Origin: Macrosoma leucophasiata
Taxonomy: Eukaryota > Arthropoda > Insecta > Lepidoptera > Hedylidae
Direction: 5' to 3'
DNA length: 64,000 bases
Assembly: GCA_036365455.1 (NCBI GenBank)
Contig: JAWQUS010000020.1
Coordinates: forward strand, 1,709,001 to 1,773,000
The notes under the pieces are model-generated. The model was not told where the DNA came from. It did not search any database and worked only from the letters and a program-made list of their open reading frames with translations. The position numbers and the translations under genes are program-made. This document shows, piece by piece, positions 30,127 to 39,815 of this stretch. Positions within the stretch are counted from its first letter, which is position 1; each line of letters starts with the position of its first letter.

Positions 30127-30490
30127 AGTGCGGCCCGCGCGTTAGGACTAATGTTGTGGTGTTGCAGTACCTATTGTGTGCTGGTGTATCTATTATTAGT
30201 ATTAAGTATAACAGTAATAGTAGGTAGGTATTTCAACAACGAAGGTACTATCTATAGTCTCTTTATCATCAGTTCTAGAGGTGTATCATAGCGGCTTTTC
30301 TGGAACGGCAACGAAACGAAAACTAGCTATTGAACTCTAATAGCGGTTACGAAAACTATCTAGGTATTCTAGTAGCTGGTTTTTAGGCAGTCAAGCAAAA
30401 GGCTAATTCAAAGTGTAGTGATAAAAACCCGCTACTAAGATAGATAGTTTTGTAATGTTTAAAAAACTCGCTAACCGCTACTGTAGTGAT
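30127..30490. other. Unassigned stretch
   Basis: Nothing supported. Confidence 0.4.
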
Positions 30491-30494
30491 AGAT

Positions 30495-30600
30495 TGTTTC
30501 AATAGGAACTATGGCTCTTCCTTCATGACGCACAACACGGTTGTGGACATCTTCTGGGAAGGCTTATCCAGCTGTGGACATCTTTCGGCTGGAGTGATGT
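30495..30600 (+). mobile_element. RTE-type 3' end feeding a (GATGAT)n run
   Basis: CTTCATGACGCACAACACGG, TGTGGACATCTTCTGGGAAGG and CAGCTGTGGACATCTTTCGG, then a GATGATGGTGATGG run. The same block precedes a GAT-rich run at 33430. Confidence 0.6.
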
Positions 30601-31050
30601 TGATGATGGTGATGGTGGTGGTGATGAAGATAGAGATGATGATGGGGTTGATGGATGTGATAATGAAAGATGATGATGATGATGATCATGACACGCATAA
30701 TAATATGAACATCTCCTTTATCATCATCACTTTCATCATCATCACCTCAATCAACGTCACCTTCATCATCATCTTTATTATGATCATCACATCCATCATC
30801 ATCACCTCCATCATCATCATCACCTCCATCATCATCACCTCCATCATTATCACTTCTATCATCATAACCTCCAACATCATCACCTCCATCATCATCACCT
30901 CCATCATTATCACTTCTATCATCATAACCTCCAACATCATCACCTTCAACATCATCACCTCCGTTATCACCACATCCATCATCATCACCTACATCATCAT
31001 CACCTCCATCGTGATCACCACCATCATCATCACGATCATCACCTCCTATA
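30591..31050 (+). repeat. ATC/GAT-rich microsatellite with an embedded 60-bp period
   Basis: From 30591 the run is GATG-rich, then from about 30715 CATCAT/CACCTC-rich. The block CCATCATTATCACTTCTATC repeats exactly 60 bp apart (30841 and 30901). The long open frames on both strands (methionine/isoleucine- or Gly-Asp-rich) are products of the triplet repeat. Confidence 0.9.
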
Positions 31051-31059
31051 AAAAATGTC

Positions 31060-32235
31060 GAAATACTTTCAAGTGTGCTATGAAATTTGAGTAGTTCCCT
31101 CAATTTCTCCATGATCCCAGCATCACATCTTGACATGGTGACAATGGGACCGGCTGTGAGGTATATGGACACATGGCACGGAACATTATTACAAATATAT
31201 CTGAATCATTTCAAGTGTACTATGAAATTTGAGTAGTTCCCTCGATTTCTCCAGGATCCCATCATCACATCTTGACATGGTGACAATGGGACCACCTGTG
31301 AGGTATACGGACACATGGCAGGGAACATTATTACAAAAAATAACTAAATCCTTTCAAGTGTGCTATGAAAGGAGATGTTGCAAAAATGTATGGACCTCCG
31401 GCCATGTATTGTACACAATATCATTGAACAGGTAAAATCAATATGAAAACGTTTTTTACTGCATATTTTCACTTATTTGGCTTTGTTTGTAGTTACAAAA
31501 CATTATTTGCAGTTAGAATTGCAACTCAAAACCAACATGGCGAATATGGCGGGCGATGTCATTTTGACATTTTCATTTTTTAAATTGTATTTTGATTCTA
31601 TAGTACTTGGAGAAAAAAGTATTATTTTCTAAATACTATCGAATTCGATTGATCCCAAGTGTCAGCTGTATCGCCGCCATGTTTAACATAGTTGAAAATG
31701 ATAAAATCGTTTGAATTAAATGTTTGGTTGTAACTCTAAAATATATTCTTGAATAAATTAATTGTATTTTTCTCGGATTCTTCTTTAATTTACCCATTTT
31801 TTGAGGACGTGTACGAACCAGAGCCGAGCTCGCAACATCTCCTTTGAGTAGTTTCCTCGATTTCTCCAGGATCTCATCATCACATCTTGACATGGTAACA
31901 ATGGGACCACCTGTGGAGTATACCATTGCCAACAAACAAGAAATGTCCAAATTAGTACAGGTACAGTTTATAATTACAATATTTAAACAAACGTGCTACG
32001 ATTATTACAGTAAAAGTAGGTATTTCAATTACGAAGATACTATATATGGTCTTCATCATCAGTTCCACTTCCACTTCATCAAATTGTGCTTTCCGAAAGC
32101 AAACACACGGAACGTTATCTTCTATTATAGGAAATATGGAAAACGTTTTAAGTATGGTGTGAAATTTGAAGAGTTCCCTCGATTTCTCCAGGATCCCATC
32201 ATCACATCTTGATATGGTTACAATGGGACCAACTG
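31060..32235 (+). repeat. ~142-bp tandem repeat array, interrupted by element L
   Basis: Units carrying CTATGAAATTTGAGTAGTTC, TCGATTTCTCCAGGATCCC and TGACATGGTGACAATGGGAC start near 31079, 31221 and 31364, a period of 142-143 bp. The third is broken by element L (31371-31842) and resumes at 31843. A further diverged unit lies at 32150-32235. Function unknown. Confidence 0.8.
31371..31842. mobile_element. GGAGATGTTGC element L, copy 2
   Basis: A 472-bp near-identical partner of 15816-16285, with the same exact ends. Neighbouring tandem units give the pre-insertion sequence TATGAAATTTGAG. The flanks here are TATGAAA and TTTGAG, so no bases appear duplicated. Confidence 0.88.
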
Positions 32236-32370
32236 TGCAATATTATACCCTTTCAAACAAATTAAAATAATCCAAATCGGTGAAGGCGTTTTCAAAATAT
32301 CGGTGAACATACATAAAAAAAAAATCCGGACGAATTGAGAACCTCCTCCTTTTTTCGAAGTCGGTTAAAA
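32236..32370 (+). mobile_element. Retroelement 3' tail (GAGAACCTCC type)
   Basis: AATCCAAATCGGTGAAGGCG, AATATCGGTGAACATACAT, then GGACGAATTGAGAACCTCC and GAAGTCGGTTAAAAA. Same tail as 24088 and 3680. Confidence 0.55.
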
Positions 32371-32414
32371 ATAGAAGATACCTACCCGTAATTTTACAAT
32401 AAAGTCTTGATCGC

Positions 32415-32660
32415 ACGTTAGGAACAACAAAAACCATCTGGAAGGTTCCATTAGAAACCAGCGACGTTTGAGCTATTAGTCCAGTTTACGGGCAGTCATT
32501 AATTTGTTTAGCACAAATTGTCACCACTCCGCTTAATAATTGGAAAGAGACGTAGTTTATGAGTCTATTGTCCTTCACTTCAGAGTTATTTCGAGTACTA
32601 AGTTAGGAACTTACTAAGTTAGTGGCTTAACTACATATTGCCCATGAATATCACTGGTCT
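32415..32660 (+). repeat. Dispersed repeat O, copy 2
   Basis: AACCATCTGGAAGGTTCC, GTCCAGTTTACGGGCAGTC, ATTTGTTTAGCACAAATTG. Diverged from copies at 28330 and 33762. Confidence 0.65.
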
Positions 32661-32713
32661 GTAGAATATTCTGAAATCTATATAAAATTAGCTTTTTCTG
32701 AATATATATCTTG

Positions 32714-33105
32714 ATGTTAGAAATTAAAGAAAACACGGAAAGAAAAATTTGACTTCGGGCAGGAATCGAACCTGCGACCTCAGGATAACTAGTCCAGCCG
32801 CTTTACCACTAAGCTACCAAACTCATGTCCGAAGCAGAGAATATGTAATAATACTACATATAGAATGGACACTTCGACGTCCCGCCCGATTTACCCGCAT
32901 CACCCAACCTTCTCCCCTCTTATGGGCAACGGTTGATATTTTCTACGTGCTACGCACACAGGTGCACGTGTAAATACACGTCATTGATTGATGTCTGTGT
33001 AATAGAGTCCAAATTAGGCGTTGGTATGGAATTTTAGCGGAGTGTTTGCGGTGTGCCCGATGTCAAATTTTTATTTCCGTTTTTTCTTTAATTTCTAAAG
33101 TACCC
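32714..33105. mobile_element. tRNA-like element U with ~40-bp inverted ends
   Basis: Left end TTAGAAATTAAAGAAAACAC, then GGAAAGAAAAATTTGAC; right end GTCAAATTTTTATTTCCG, then TTTTTCTTTAATTTCTAA. A tRNA-like module lies on the minus strand next to the left end (about 32751-32825, with GCAGGTTCGATTCCTGC as T arm). It is related to element T by its tail block and TATTGCGAAA flank. Confidence 0.75.
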
Positions 33106-33224
33106 TTGAATGTATTATTGCGAAAAATAAATAGTACAATTATATCTCGATATTACTGGCTTCTACTGACATACCCACCCCACTAGTGGAAGATGTTTCG
33201 TCAACTGGAACAGAATTCTTCCAC

Positions 33225-33432
33225 TAGTGCAGTCAGTCAACAGAACAATGGCCGTCAAACCATTCCAATGGAGCGGTATTAATTGCAATAATGCAAGATG
33301 GGCAGCAGCGTCCTGCGATAAAACTACCGCCATTGCGATCGCGAATCCACATGCCAAGCGTGGTGATTATGGCATATCCCTGTTATGGGGACGCTTTGGT
33401 CCAGCAGTGGACATCTTTCAACTGATATGATG
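33225..33432 (+). mobile_element. RTE-type 3' end
   Basis: AACCATTCCAATGGAGCGG, CCGCCATTGCGATCGCGAATC, ATGCCAAGCGTGGTGATTAT, GTCCAGCAGTGGACATCTTT, then TGATGATGAT. It matches 33975-34615 and 16815. Confidence 0.65.
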
Positions 33433-33524
33433 ATGATATCCTGATGCAAGAGACACTAGTTCCTTCATGGTGGTGATGGTCAAAATTTGACATTATCATT
33501 TTCTATCTATCACAGAGTTTCTCA

Positions 33525-33610
33525 AAGTGGGGTTCGCGTACCTACGCGGGTTCGCCATTCCACGGCAGGGGTTCGTAATAAGATTTACTATAAACCGACT
33601 TGATGCCGAG
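33525..33610 (+). mobile_element. hAT-like terminal fragment (CAGAGTTTCTCAAA)
   Basis: CACAGAGTTTCTCAAAGTGG followed by GGTTCGCGTACC resembles the terminal inverted repeat of hAT-type MITEs. No matching second end is found. Confidence 0.4.
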
Positions 33611-33650
33611 TTAGAATTAAGGTTAAAATTGTACAAAATTACTCCTAAAA

Positions 33651-33719
33651 TGATGGGTGTGCTTGTTTCTTGTCACAAATGGTGACTCCATTTGTGACAA
33701 GAAACAAGCGCACCCATCA
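33651..33719. repeat. 32-bp hairpin (TGATGGGTG...)
   Basis: Arms 33651-33682 and 33688-33719 pair with a single mismatch around a 5-base loop. Arm core is CTTGTTTCTTGTCACAAATG. Confidence 0.85.
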
Positions 33720-33761
33720 CATTAATATATGAAGTAAAAATATAATATCTATTAGGAATAA

Positions 33762-33965
33762 CTGTAACCATCTGGGATGTTCTAGTTGAACGTCCATGTA
33801 AATCAGTGGCTGAAGCGCAATAAAGTCCAGTTTACGGGCAGTCATTACTTTGTTTAGCACAAATTGGCAGCTCTCCGGTTAATGATTGGACGTAATACAA
33901 GTCTTTTACGAGTGTACTTTCCTTCACTAGAGATAACTGGAGCTGTAGACTAAGAAGTTTCACTA
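33762..33965 (+). repeat. Dispersed repeat O, copy 3
   Basis: AACCATCTGGGATGTTCTAG, AAAGTCCAGTTTACGGGCAG, TTTGTTTAGCACAAATTGGC and GGTTAATGATTGGACG. Confidence 0.7.
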
Positions 33966-33974
33966 GATCAAAAG

Positions 33975-34615
33975 TCAGCCAACCGAACAATGGCGGTCAA
34001 TTTATCCATTGGTTGGATGAATTGACCGCCATATTAATACTACAAATAACAACGTGGAACAGGCTGCGGCTTCCCGCGATAAAACTACCGCCACTGCGAT
34101 CGCCAATCCGCCTGCCAAGCGTGGCCATTACGGCATAATAATATAATAATGGCAACCCTTGATTCACTTACAGCTGGGCACGAATCTCTCCCCTTTTTGG
34201 GAGGAGGCCTGGAGCTAACTCCACCACACTGATCCAATGCAGGTTGCTGGAGATTAGGGTTAGTGACCAACCCGTTTCCGGATGTTTTTCAAACCGCCCA
34301 TAAAGCCTCCGACAAGGTTAAACGACTGCTATCTATCTATAGCAACCGGGACCGACGGCTTAACGTGCCCTCGAAGCACGGAAACGCGTATTTTAATTTG
34401 GCGATAGTATTGCCAATAGCGGTCACCCATCACACACCCGGCCGCGCCCGTATCACTTAACCAAGTAGATCACTTCCGATCTACACCAGCCGCGGGGCCA
34501 TGCGCCCTTCCATTATGGCATATTCTCCCCTATGACGCACAATGCTATTAAGGACGTCTTTGGGGAAGGCTTTGTCCAGCAGTGGACATATTTTGGCTGA
34601 AGTGATAACTAGATA
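33975..34615 (+). mobile_element. RTE-type 3' end, split by a 5S SINE
   Basis: Parts 33975-34137 and 34512-34615 join to one copy (GCCAAGCGTGGCCATTACGG; later TTTGTCCAGCAGTGGACATA). A 19-bp hairpin (ATGGCGGTCAATT arm) lies at 33990-34032. Confidence 0.75.
34138..34511 (-). mobile_element. 5S rRNA-derived SINE (family F) with 13-bp TSD
   Basis: Reverse-oriented, full length. It has ATAATGGCAACCCTTGATTC, CGGTCACCCATCACACACCC, then GGGGCCATGCGC. Flanks CCATTACGGCATA and CCATTATGGCATA differ at one base. Host is the RTE-type repeat, whose sister copies lack it. Confidence 0.9.
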
Positions 34616-34619
34616 TATA

Positions 34620-35220
34620 AATTGCTTGACCAGTTTGCCCGTGATTTTTTTTGTTTAAGTTTGAAGTCACTTCGAGACAAAGGGTGTCTCTTATTTTTTG
34701 TCACTATGCAAGAATTCAGATATACGTTGTATACATGTTTTATAGCGTTTATAATGTAAGGCGCCATCTATTGGCACACTGAGGAAACAGAAGTACCGAT
34801 CTAGTGCGGCAGATGACGTATGACCGAGCTAAATCGCACATATGAAGTTTTCTTTCGAGTTGCCCTAATACCTTGCCAATGTTAAATGTTGGGCCGCTCT
34901 CATCCGGGCGCTTTCATCTCGCCTGATCGGAGAATCCTCCCTTTTTGTTAGAGGAACATTACATCCCGGTCCTCCATAGGTAGTTCAGGCAAATTCTTTG
35001 AGGTCAGAGGCCAAATAGCTCCAGCTTAGGCTGCAGGAGTTGGAATTTGCAATGAGGCGTCCAGTTTTTATGTAGATTGAGTGTCTAATTTTAAATGTGG
35101 ACTTATTTGTCACTTTTATCCATACAACTTTCTTTACTAGCAATTGTTCGTGTCTTTCGGATTTGACGTAATTTTACGACGAAAATTGCCTTTGTTGTAA
35201 GATTGCTAGTTTCTTCCTAT
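34620..35220. other. Repeat-poor stretch, unassigned
   Basis: No repeat shared with the rest of the window except possibly GGGCCGCTCTCATCCGGGCG near 34888. It lies directly upstream of the signal-peptide-like exon and could hold its promoter. I see no clear TATA box. Confidence 0.4.
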
Positions 35221-35223
35221 ACA

Positions 35224-35280
35224 ATGAATAAGTTAATTATTACGTTGGTTTGGTTGGTAGTATGGTTCACAATAATGCAT
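35224..35280 (+). CDS. Possible first coding exon with signal peptide
   Basis: An ATG in a fair context (CATACAATGAAT lacks a perfect Kozak but has A at -3) opens 19 codons: MNKLIITLVWLVVWFTIMH. This is a positively charged start followed by a ~15-residue hydrophobic core, as in a secretory signal peptide. The frame runs straight into CAT|GTGAGT, a strong 5' splice site, in phase 0. In many insect secreted-protein genes the first coding exon encodes just the signal peptide. No repeat family from this window overlaps it. I could not find a convincing second exon in the following kilobase; introns may be longer than the window allows me to see by eye. Chance remains possible because the exon is short. 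Confidence 0.35.
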
Positions 35281-36485
35281 GTGAGTTAAATTATAAACAT
35301 AAAAGAAAATTGATCCAACGTGCCCAAGGGTTCAAATCTCGCAAGGAGCAGAGAAATTTTGATGTTACATGAAATCATCCTCATACCGATATTATTATGT
35401 TCGCATAAATCAGTGGCATGCGGAAATTATTGTTATTTTGGGAAGAAACTGCTCCTTTATTATTTCCAAGGATTTTATTAGAATATTGAATGATTGATCG
35501 CTTTGTTTTTGATAGCAATTATTCCTGTTGTCTACTTTTCATAATGTGACTCATTCCTGGAAATTATTAGCTTCTAATATTTTTTGTTTGTTCCATTGAA
35601 ATTTACCTAAACGAACTCATTTTCATGAATTTTTGGGTCTGGAGATGGTTTAGATTAATTTAGACATGCATTTTTAGACAAGGCACAACCAACGATTGAA
35701 TTTAGTAGGAATTACTAAATTGGGGAACCAATCGATTGTCAAGATTGCTAGTACTGTTTGATGTACTCGGATTACGCAGTACTGATAATTATCTAAAAGA
35801 AGCAGGCAAAGGTATGAAGCACTGTAATATTGCTGTCCTATGCCTTAAACGCCAGACCTGGCGTGAGCTTATTCATGATCTACATTTTTTCTGTGAATGA
35901 AAAGTTATTGGTGGTCTGAACAGACCAACCACAATCGTATTATTTTAATTAATTAGAATATATGCCCTTGAGCGACGTCCAAGAGCGATTTAGCTCCCTG
36001 GATGTTTGAGGATTGTGCATACTTGTCGTTTGTCGGTCGCTTGCTTCAACCACGGCTGATGGACGAATCCGCCAGTAGGTATATTTTATTTTAACCTAAA
36101 TTGTACATAAATAAGTGCTCAGTTTACAAGTCCTCTCACCTCTGGAAAGCTAGACTTTCTGAGGAATCTAATTGAATATCCAGTTGAATGTCTCGTTGAG
36201 TTAAAGTTTACAGTTTTATAGGACTCGCATAATTAAAGTCTTGATGTCTTTATAACGGTCTGTAGGTTATTTAAAGGGAACATTGATCCCTTTAGTTTCA
36301 TATCACGCCACATCTGTCCGTAAGTTTGTCCGTCTACCCGCAGCTTTATAAACTAAAAATACTAGAAACCCGTTTTTTGAATAAGGGTACATATTAGCTA
36401 TTCTGACATTATGGAAAAAAAAATTAAAAAAATCCTTTACGCGTAAAACAGAGACGTAATTTTGCAATGCATTATGAAAGATAAA
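35281..36485. other. Repeat-poor stretch, possible intron
   Basis: No shared repeats noted apart from a LINE-like cue near 36300-36350 (CATCTGTCCGTAAGTTTG). Mixed-composition patches at 35960-36090 could be exonic, but none has a clean acceptor-frame-donor combination. Confidence 0.35.
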
Positions 36486-36489
36486 TAAA

Positions 36490-36650
36490 CAATACGCTTA
36501 TATTCACAGCCCCACAGTATAAACCTGTGTCGTGGTTGCCGTTGTAGGTACAACACATATCTGTAGGCCACACAAATATTTGTCCCGGTGCGGGGATCGA
36601 ACCCGCGGCCCTTCGAATCAAGTGTCGTCCCACACCGCTGCATGATGACG
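36490..36650 (-). mobile_element. tRNA-type SINE (family C)
   Basis: AATACGCTTATATTCACAGC, CGTGGTTGCCGTTGTAGG, and the B-box complement GGGGATCGAACCCGCGG. The A-box side is changed (TGCATGATGACG). Confidence 0.85.
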
Positions 36651-36664
36651 TAATAAATACTACG

Positions 36665-36945
36665 TAATTTCTGACACAGATGCTCATAATATTGCAAGAC
36701 CCTTTGTTAAAAAAGCACGTTTCTCAGCGTTGCACTAAAACCATAATTCTGTTCCACCATTAGCTCACAATATTAGAGCTCAGTTTGAAATATATTTTCC
36801 CTTCCTATATAAAACCGTTCCTTCAGAGTGAGCGCTTTAGTCCGCTCCCTTTTAGGACGGAGTGAACTATAAACTTTTTTTGCTGGGTGAACGGGGTAAT
36901 ATTTTTCAGCTCTTATAGTTTTAGTAAGACTTCAATGATCACGTT
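36665..36945 (+). repeat. 280-bp direct duplication, copy 1
   Basis: Shares CAAGACCCTTTGTTAAAAAA, ACGTTTCTCAGCGTTGCACT, ATTAGCTCACAATATT, TATTTTCCCTTCCTATATAA and GGAGTGAACTATAAACTTTT with 37797-38070. A TATATAAAA box lies at 36806. The unit could be a duplicated promoter region or an unknown dispersed repeat. Confidence 0.75.
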
Positions 36946-36999
36946 CATTGCTATACTACAGTAAGGCAACGAACGAGAAAGATTATTGTTTTGCTGTTT

Positions 37000-37284
37000 A
37001 CTGGTGGTAGAACTTCAGTGACGGAGCTCGCGGGTGTAGGCACCACCGCATTACCTAATATACTTGCCGCTAAATGGTAGAGTTCAGGACTTTCGTGTTC
37101 CGATCAGGTGGTAATGTACAGTCCCGTAATTTCCGGCACAGAGGCATAACACCTTAGGCCTTAGGAGTGGTAAAACATCTGTATTTTGACCTTGGTCTTT
37201 GTGTGGGTGTGTATAGGCTGCAGTCATCACCTAACATTAATGTGAACTGAACGCTTGTTTGCCACTTCCGACACTTAAAAAAAA
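37000..37284 (+). mobile_element. Family A short retroelement, full length
   Basis: ACTGGTGGTAGAACTTC start with the hairpin weakened, then standard body and CACTTAAAAAAAA end. Confidence 0.87.
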
Positions 37285-37418
37285 CATTTAAAAAATATCG
37301 TGCACACTCTAAGAAAAAAAAAATCCCGCATGTTGTTCGGAAGGTTCCCTAAGACTAATGTGTTTCAAGATATTGTTTCACAACTTTGTTCGCATGACCA
37401 AAGATCCATATTGTATAC

Positions 37419-37672
37419 TAGGTGACCCGGCAAACTTCGTGTTGCCTCAGAATGAAATTATGTGTCATAGGTTTGATAAATACGGACTATTTGTATGGGA
37501 AAATGATATACTGGTTTTTACTATTTCCCTTCAATTTTTTCAAATTTCTTACCTTTTTAACCTTCCCTGGACTTCGAAAAATCATTCAAAACCATAATTA
37601 GCCAAATTGGTCCAGTCGTTCTCGAGTTTTAGCGAGACTAACGAACAGCAATTGATTTTTGTATATATAGAT
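37419..37672 (+). mobile_element. RTE-like tail (CTAGGTGACCCGGC type)
   Basis: ACTAGGTGACCCGGCAAACT, then AATACGGACTATTTGTATGG, GGTCCAGTCGTTCTCGAGTT and the end TTTTTGTATATATAGAT. Reverse partner at 24447-24712. Confidence 0.7.
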
Positions 37673-37796
37673 GCATACGAAAAATCTACCGTACCGTATT
37701 GACGACAGACGCACAAGTCGAATTTGTATGGGTTCCAAATTCGTAAATAACTGATGATTGGTGAGTTTTTGCGTATGAGATAGATAACGCCATAAT

Positions 37797-38070
37797 TGCT
37801 GACACAGATGCAAATAATCCTGCAAGACCCTTTGTTAAAAAAACACGTTTCTCAGCGTTGCACTAAGACCATTATTCTGTTCCGCCATTAGCTCACAATA
37901 TTGGAGCTCAATTTGAAATATATTTTCCCTTCCTATATAACCGTTCTCTCAAAGTGAGTGCTTTAATCTGCTCCCTTTTAGGATGGAGTGAACTATAAAC
38001 TTTTTCCTTGGGTGAACGGGGTGATATTTTTCAGCTCTCATACTTTAGTAGGGTTTCAATGAAACCAACA
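37797..38070 (+). repeat. 280-bp direct duplication, copy 2
   Basis: Second copy of 36665-36945, about nine-tenths identical by eye. The TATA box is weakened to TATATAACC. Confidence 0.75.
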
Positions 38071-38454
38071 GTAAAAACTAATTTGACTGTGAATGAAATG
38101 TATGTGAATGTGAATGCAATAATGCTGTTTACTGACTCATTTTCTCTTCTACAACCAAGTACCTAATGACAGCAAACCTGGATCTTCGATCTTTTTCCAC
38201 CAGCTTGGATCGACCTCGAAATCGACGCCCACACCACATTTTGGAAATATAAGTATCGCAATCGCATCTTGGATCCGAAAAAAATATAATTAAGTATGTT
38301 CGCATCTTGGATCTGAAAATATTATTTATCTATAACACTCTAAAATATTAAGAAGCTAAAGAAAATGGAAAAATCTCAATAGCACCAACCTGGGGGCCAA
38401 CCGCCTAACTCAAATACTTTCGATTATAACAACCATTTAATAAAATGCAACGTT
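38071..38454. other. Unassigned stretch
   Basis: No supported feature. A short internal repeat CGCATCTTGGATC occurs at 38263 and 38301. Confidence 0.45.
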
Positions 38455-38660
38455 TATTAAATCGATTGCCTAACTAGCAAACCAGCATTGTTGGCAATAG
38501 ATGTCGCTACTGCCACCATAAGGCAATGCAATAAATGTGAAGGAAAGATTTGACAAATCGGGCAGGACTTCGGTAGCTCAGTTGGAAGAGCGGCTGGACC
38601 AGATTCCCAATGGCCGCGAGTTCGAGTCTCGCCTAAGGTCAAATTTTTCTTTTAAAAATA
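38455..38660 (+). mobile_element. tRNA-like element T, copy 4, head missing
   Basis: Central block GATTGCCTAACTAGCAAACC and AAGATTTGACAAATCGGGC, then a tRNA-like module at 38566-38640 (GGTAGCTCAGTTGGAAGAGC, GCGAGTTCGAGTCTCGC). The anticodon loop differs again (ACCAGATTC). Confidence 0.8.
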
Positions 38661-39160
38661 ACATCTTATCATCTTCGTACCGCCTAACTTATTCCTGGAA
38701 GTGTTTTCGTCCACAAGTATATTTATACTTAAGAGCAAAAAGTTTTAATCGGCGGAATTCCCCCTGGGGAATGAACCCAGGACCTCAGCATAGCAGTAGT
38801 ACTATCTACTATCATATTTAACTAGACACGTTTTAAACATACCAGTTGTAACCAATATATATATGTTATTTCGACAAAATAACCACAAAATTGGTCACAG
38901 GAGTCTACAACAAGCCTTTACAGAATTCCCGAGAAATAGTTGCTTGGATTTTACGTCGAGGTATTTCATAATGTCAACTTGAAGGTGCATTTACATTGGA
39001 TTTTTTGCATCAGACCTAAAACATATGAAACGCGACCAAGTTGCCGCGATACTATTAAAGTCGAGTAACTTAGTATGTTCTTAGGTTTTCGCGAGCTGAC
39101 TGAATCCTTAACGCTACGCAAGACGTTTGCGAAATAGATGAAGGTAGCTGCACATAATAA
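38661..39160. other. Unassigned; possible family B remnant at 38765-38815
   Basis: GGGAATGAACCCAGGACCTC and AGCATAGCAGTAGTACTAT look like a B-box side of a reverse SINE B, without the rest. Confidence 0.4.
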
Positions 39161-39199
39161 TTATTTAATCTATCCAGACACGAGAAAAATATGACAATT

Positions 39200-39330
39200 T
39201 AAATTCAATTGTGTCTCGCCGCCGGTGGCCGTACGATCCTTGAAGGATTAAACTGCTGTCAGACAAATACCTTCTCAGTCTGCCCGAGACCACGGAAGCT
39301 GAAAACCGACCGAAACGTCGGGTTTGATTA
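39200..39330. repeat. CCGAAACGTCGGG dispersed repeat fragment
   Basis: Contains GACCGAAACGTCGGGTTTG and GCCCGAGACCACGGAAGCTG. Related palindromic blocks lie in 5600-5730 and 52555-52670. Confidence 0.5.
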
Positions 39331-39597
39331 ATAATAATTTTAGTTGGTAGTTTTATTTCAAAGTCGATTAAATACAATTTTTTTGCACACAAATTTTTTA
39401 TTTAATTAGTACTTAAAAGTTTTTCATTAGCAGTAATGAAATCCTAATACAGAGAGACAGAGAGTTTTACTGTTTAAACATTCAATTCAAATAATGTTCC
39501 ACCGATTTTACACACTATAATTCGATGTAACGGGCATATACAGAATATATAGACAGAATGTCGAATTTGCGAATGACTAAACAGATATACAATGCGA
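39331..39597. other. Unassigned stretch
   Basis: No supported feature. Confidence 0.4.
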
Positions 39598-39815
39598 ATG
39601 TGGATGGTTGCAGAGGCCCAGGAAGGCCAAGACTGACTTACCATGACCAAATAGGTAGAGTTCTCTCAGATGGTGCAGTCAAAAGTCTTAGCAATGGGCG
39701 TGATGTATTAAGAGAATGATGCAAGTAGATGACGCACGAGAGGTATGTCAGGACCGGGATATCTGGCGCTCTTCACTCTCTGCCTATCCCGTTAGGGACC
39801 TGGCATGAAGATAAA
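39598..39815 (+). pseudogene. LINE tail (family D), best coding copy
   Basis: The frame from about 39598 reads VDGCRGPGRPRLTYHDQIGR then VLSDGAVKSL, with a stop after about 40 residues. Gly-Arg-Pro-Arg followed by a Tyr/Trp-rich stretch is typical of the C-terminal region of LINE open reading frame 2. The nucleotide sequence continues to GGGACCTGGCATGAAG and an ATACATAC end. Confidence 0.7.

Noticed and set aside
30486..31172. Long open frames on both strands (202, 141 and 100 codons)
   Set aside because: They are translations of an ATC/GAT triplet microsatellite and have no protein-like composition or conservation signal.
31060..31370. CRISPR-like array
   Set aside because: The repeats are long tandem units without unique spacers in a eukaryotic repeat-rich context.
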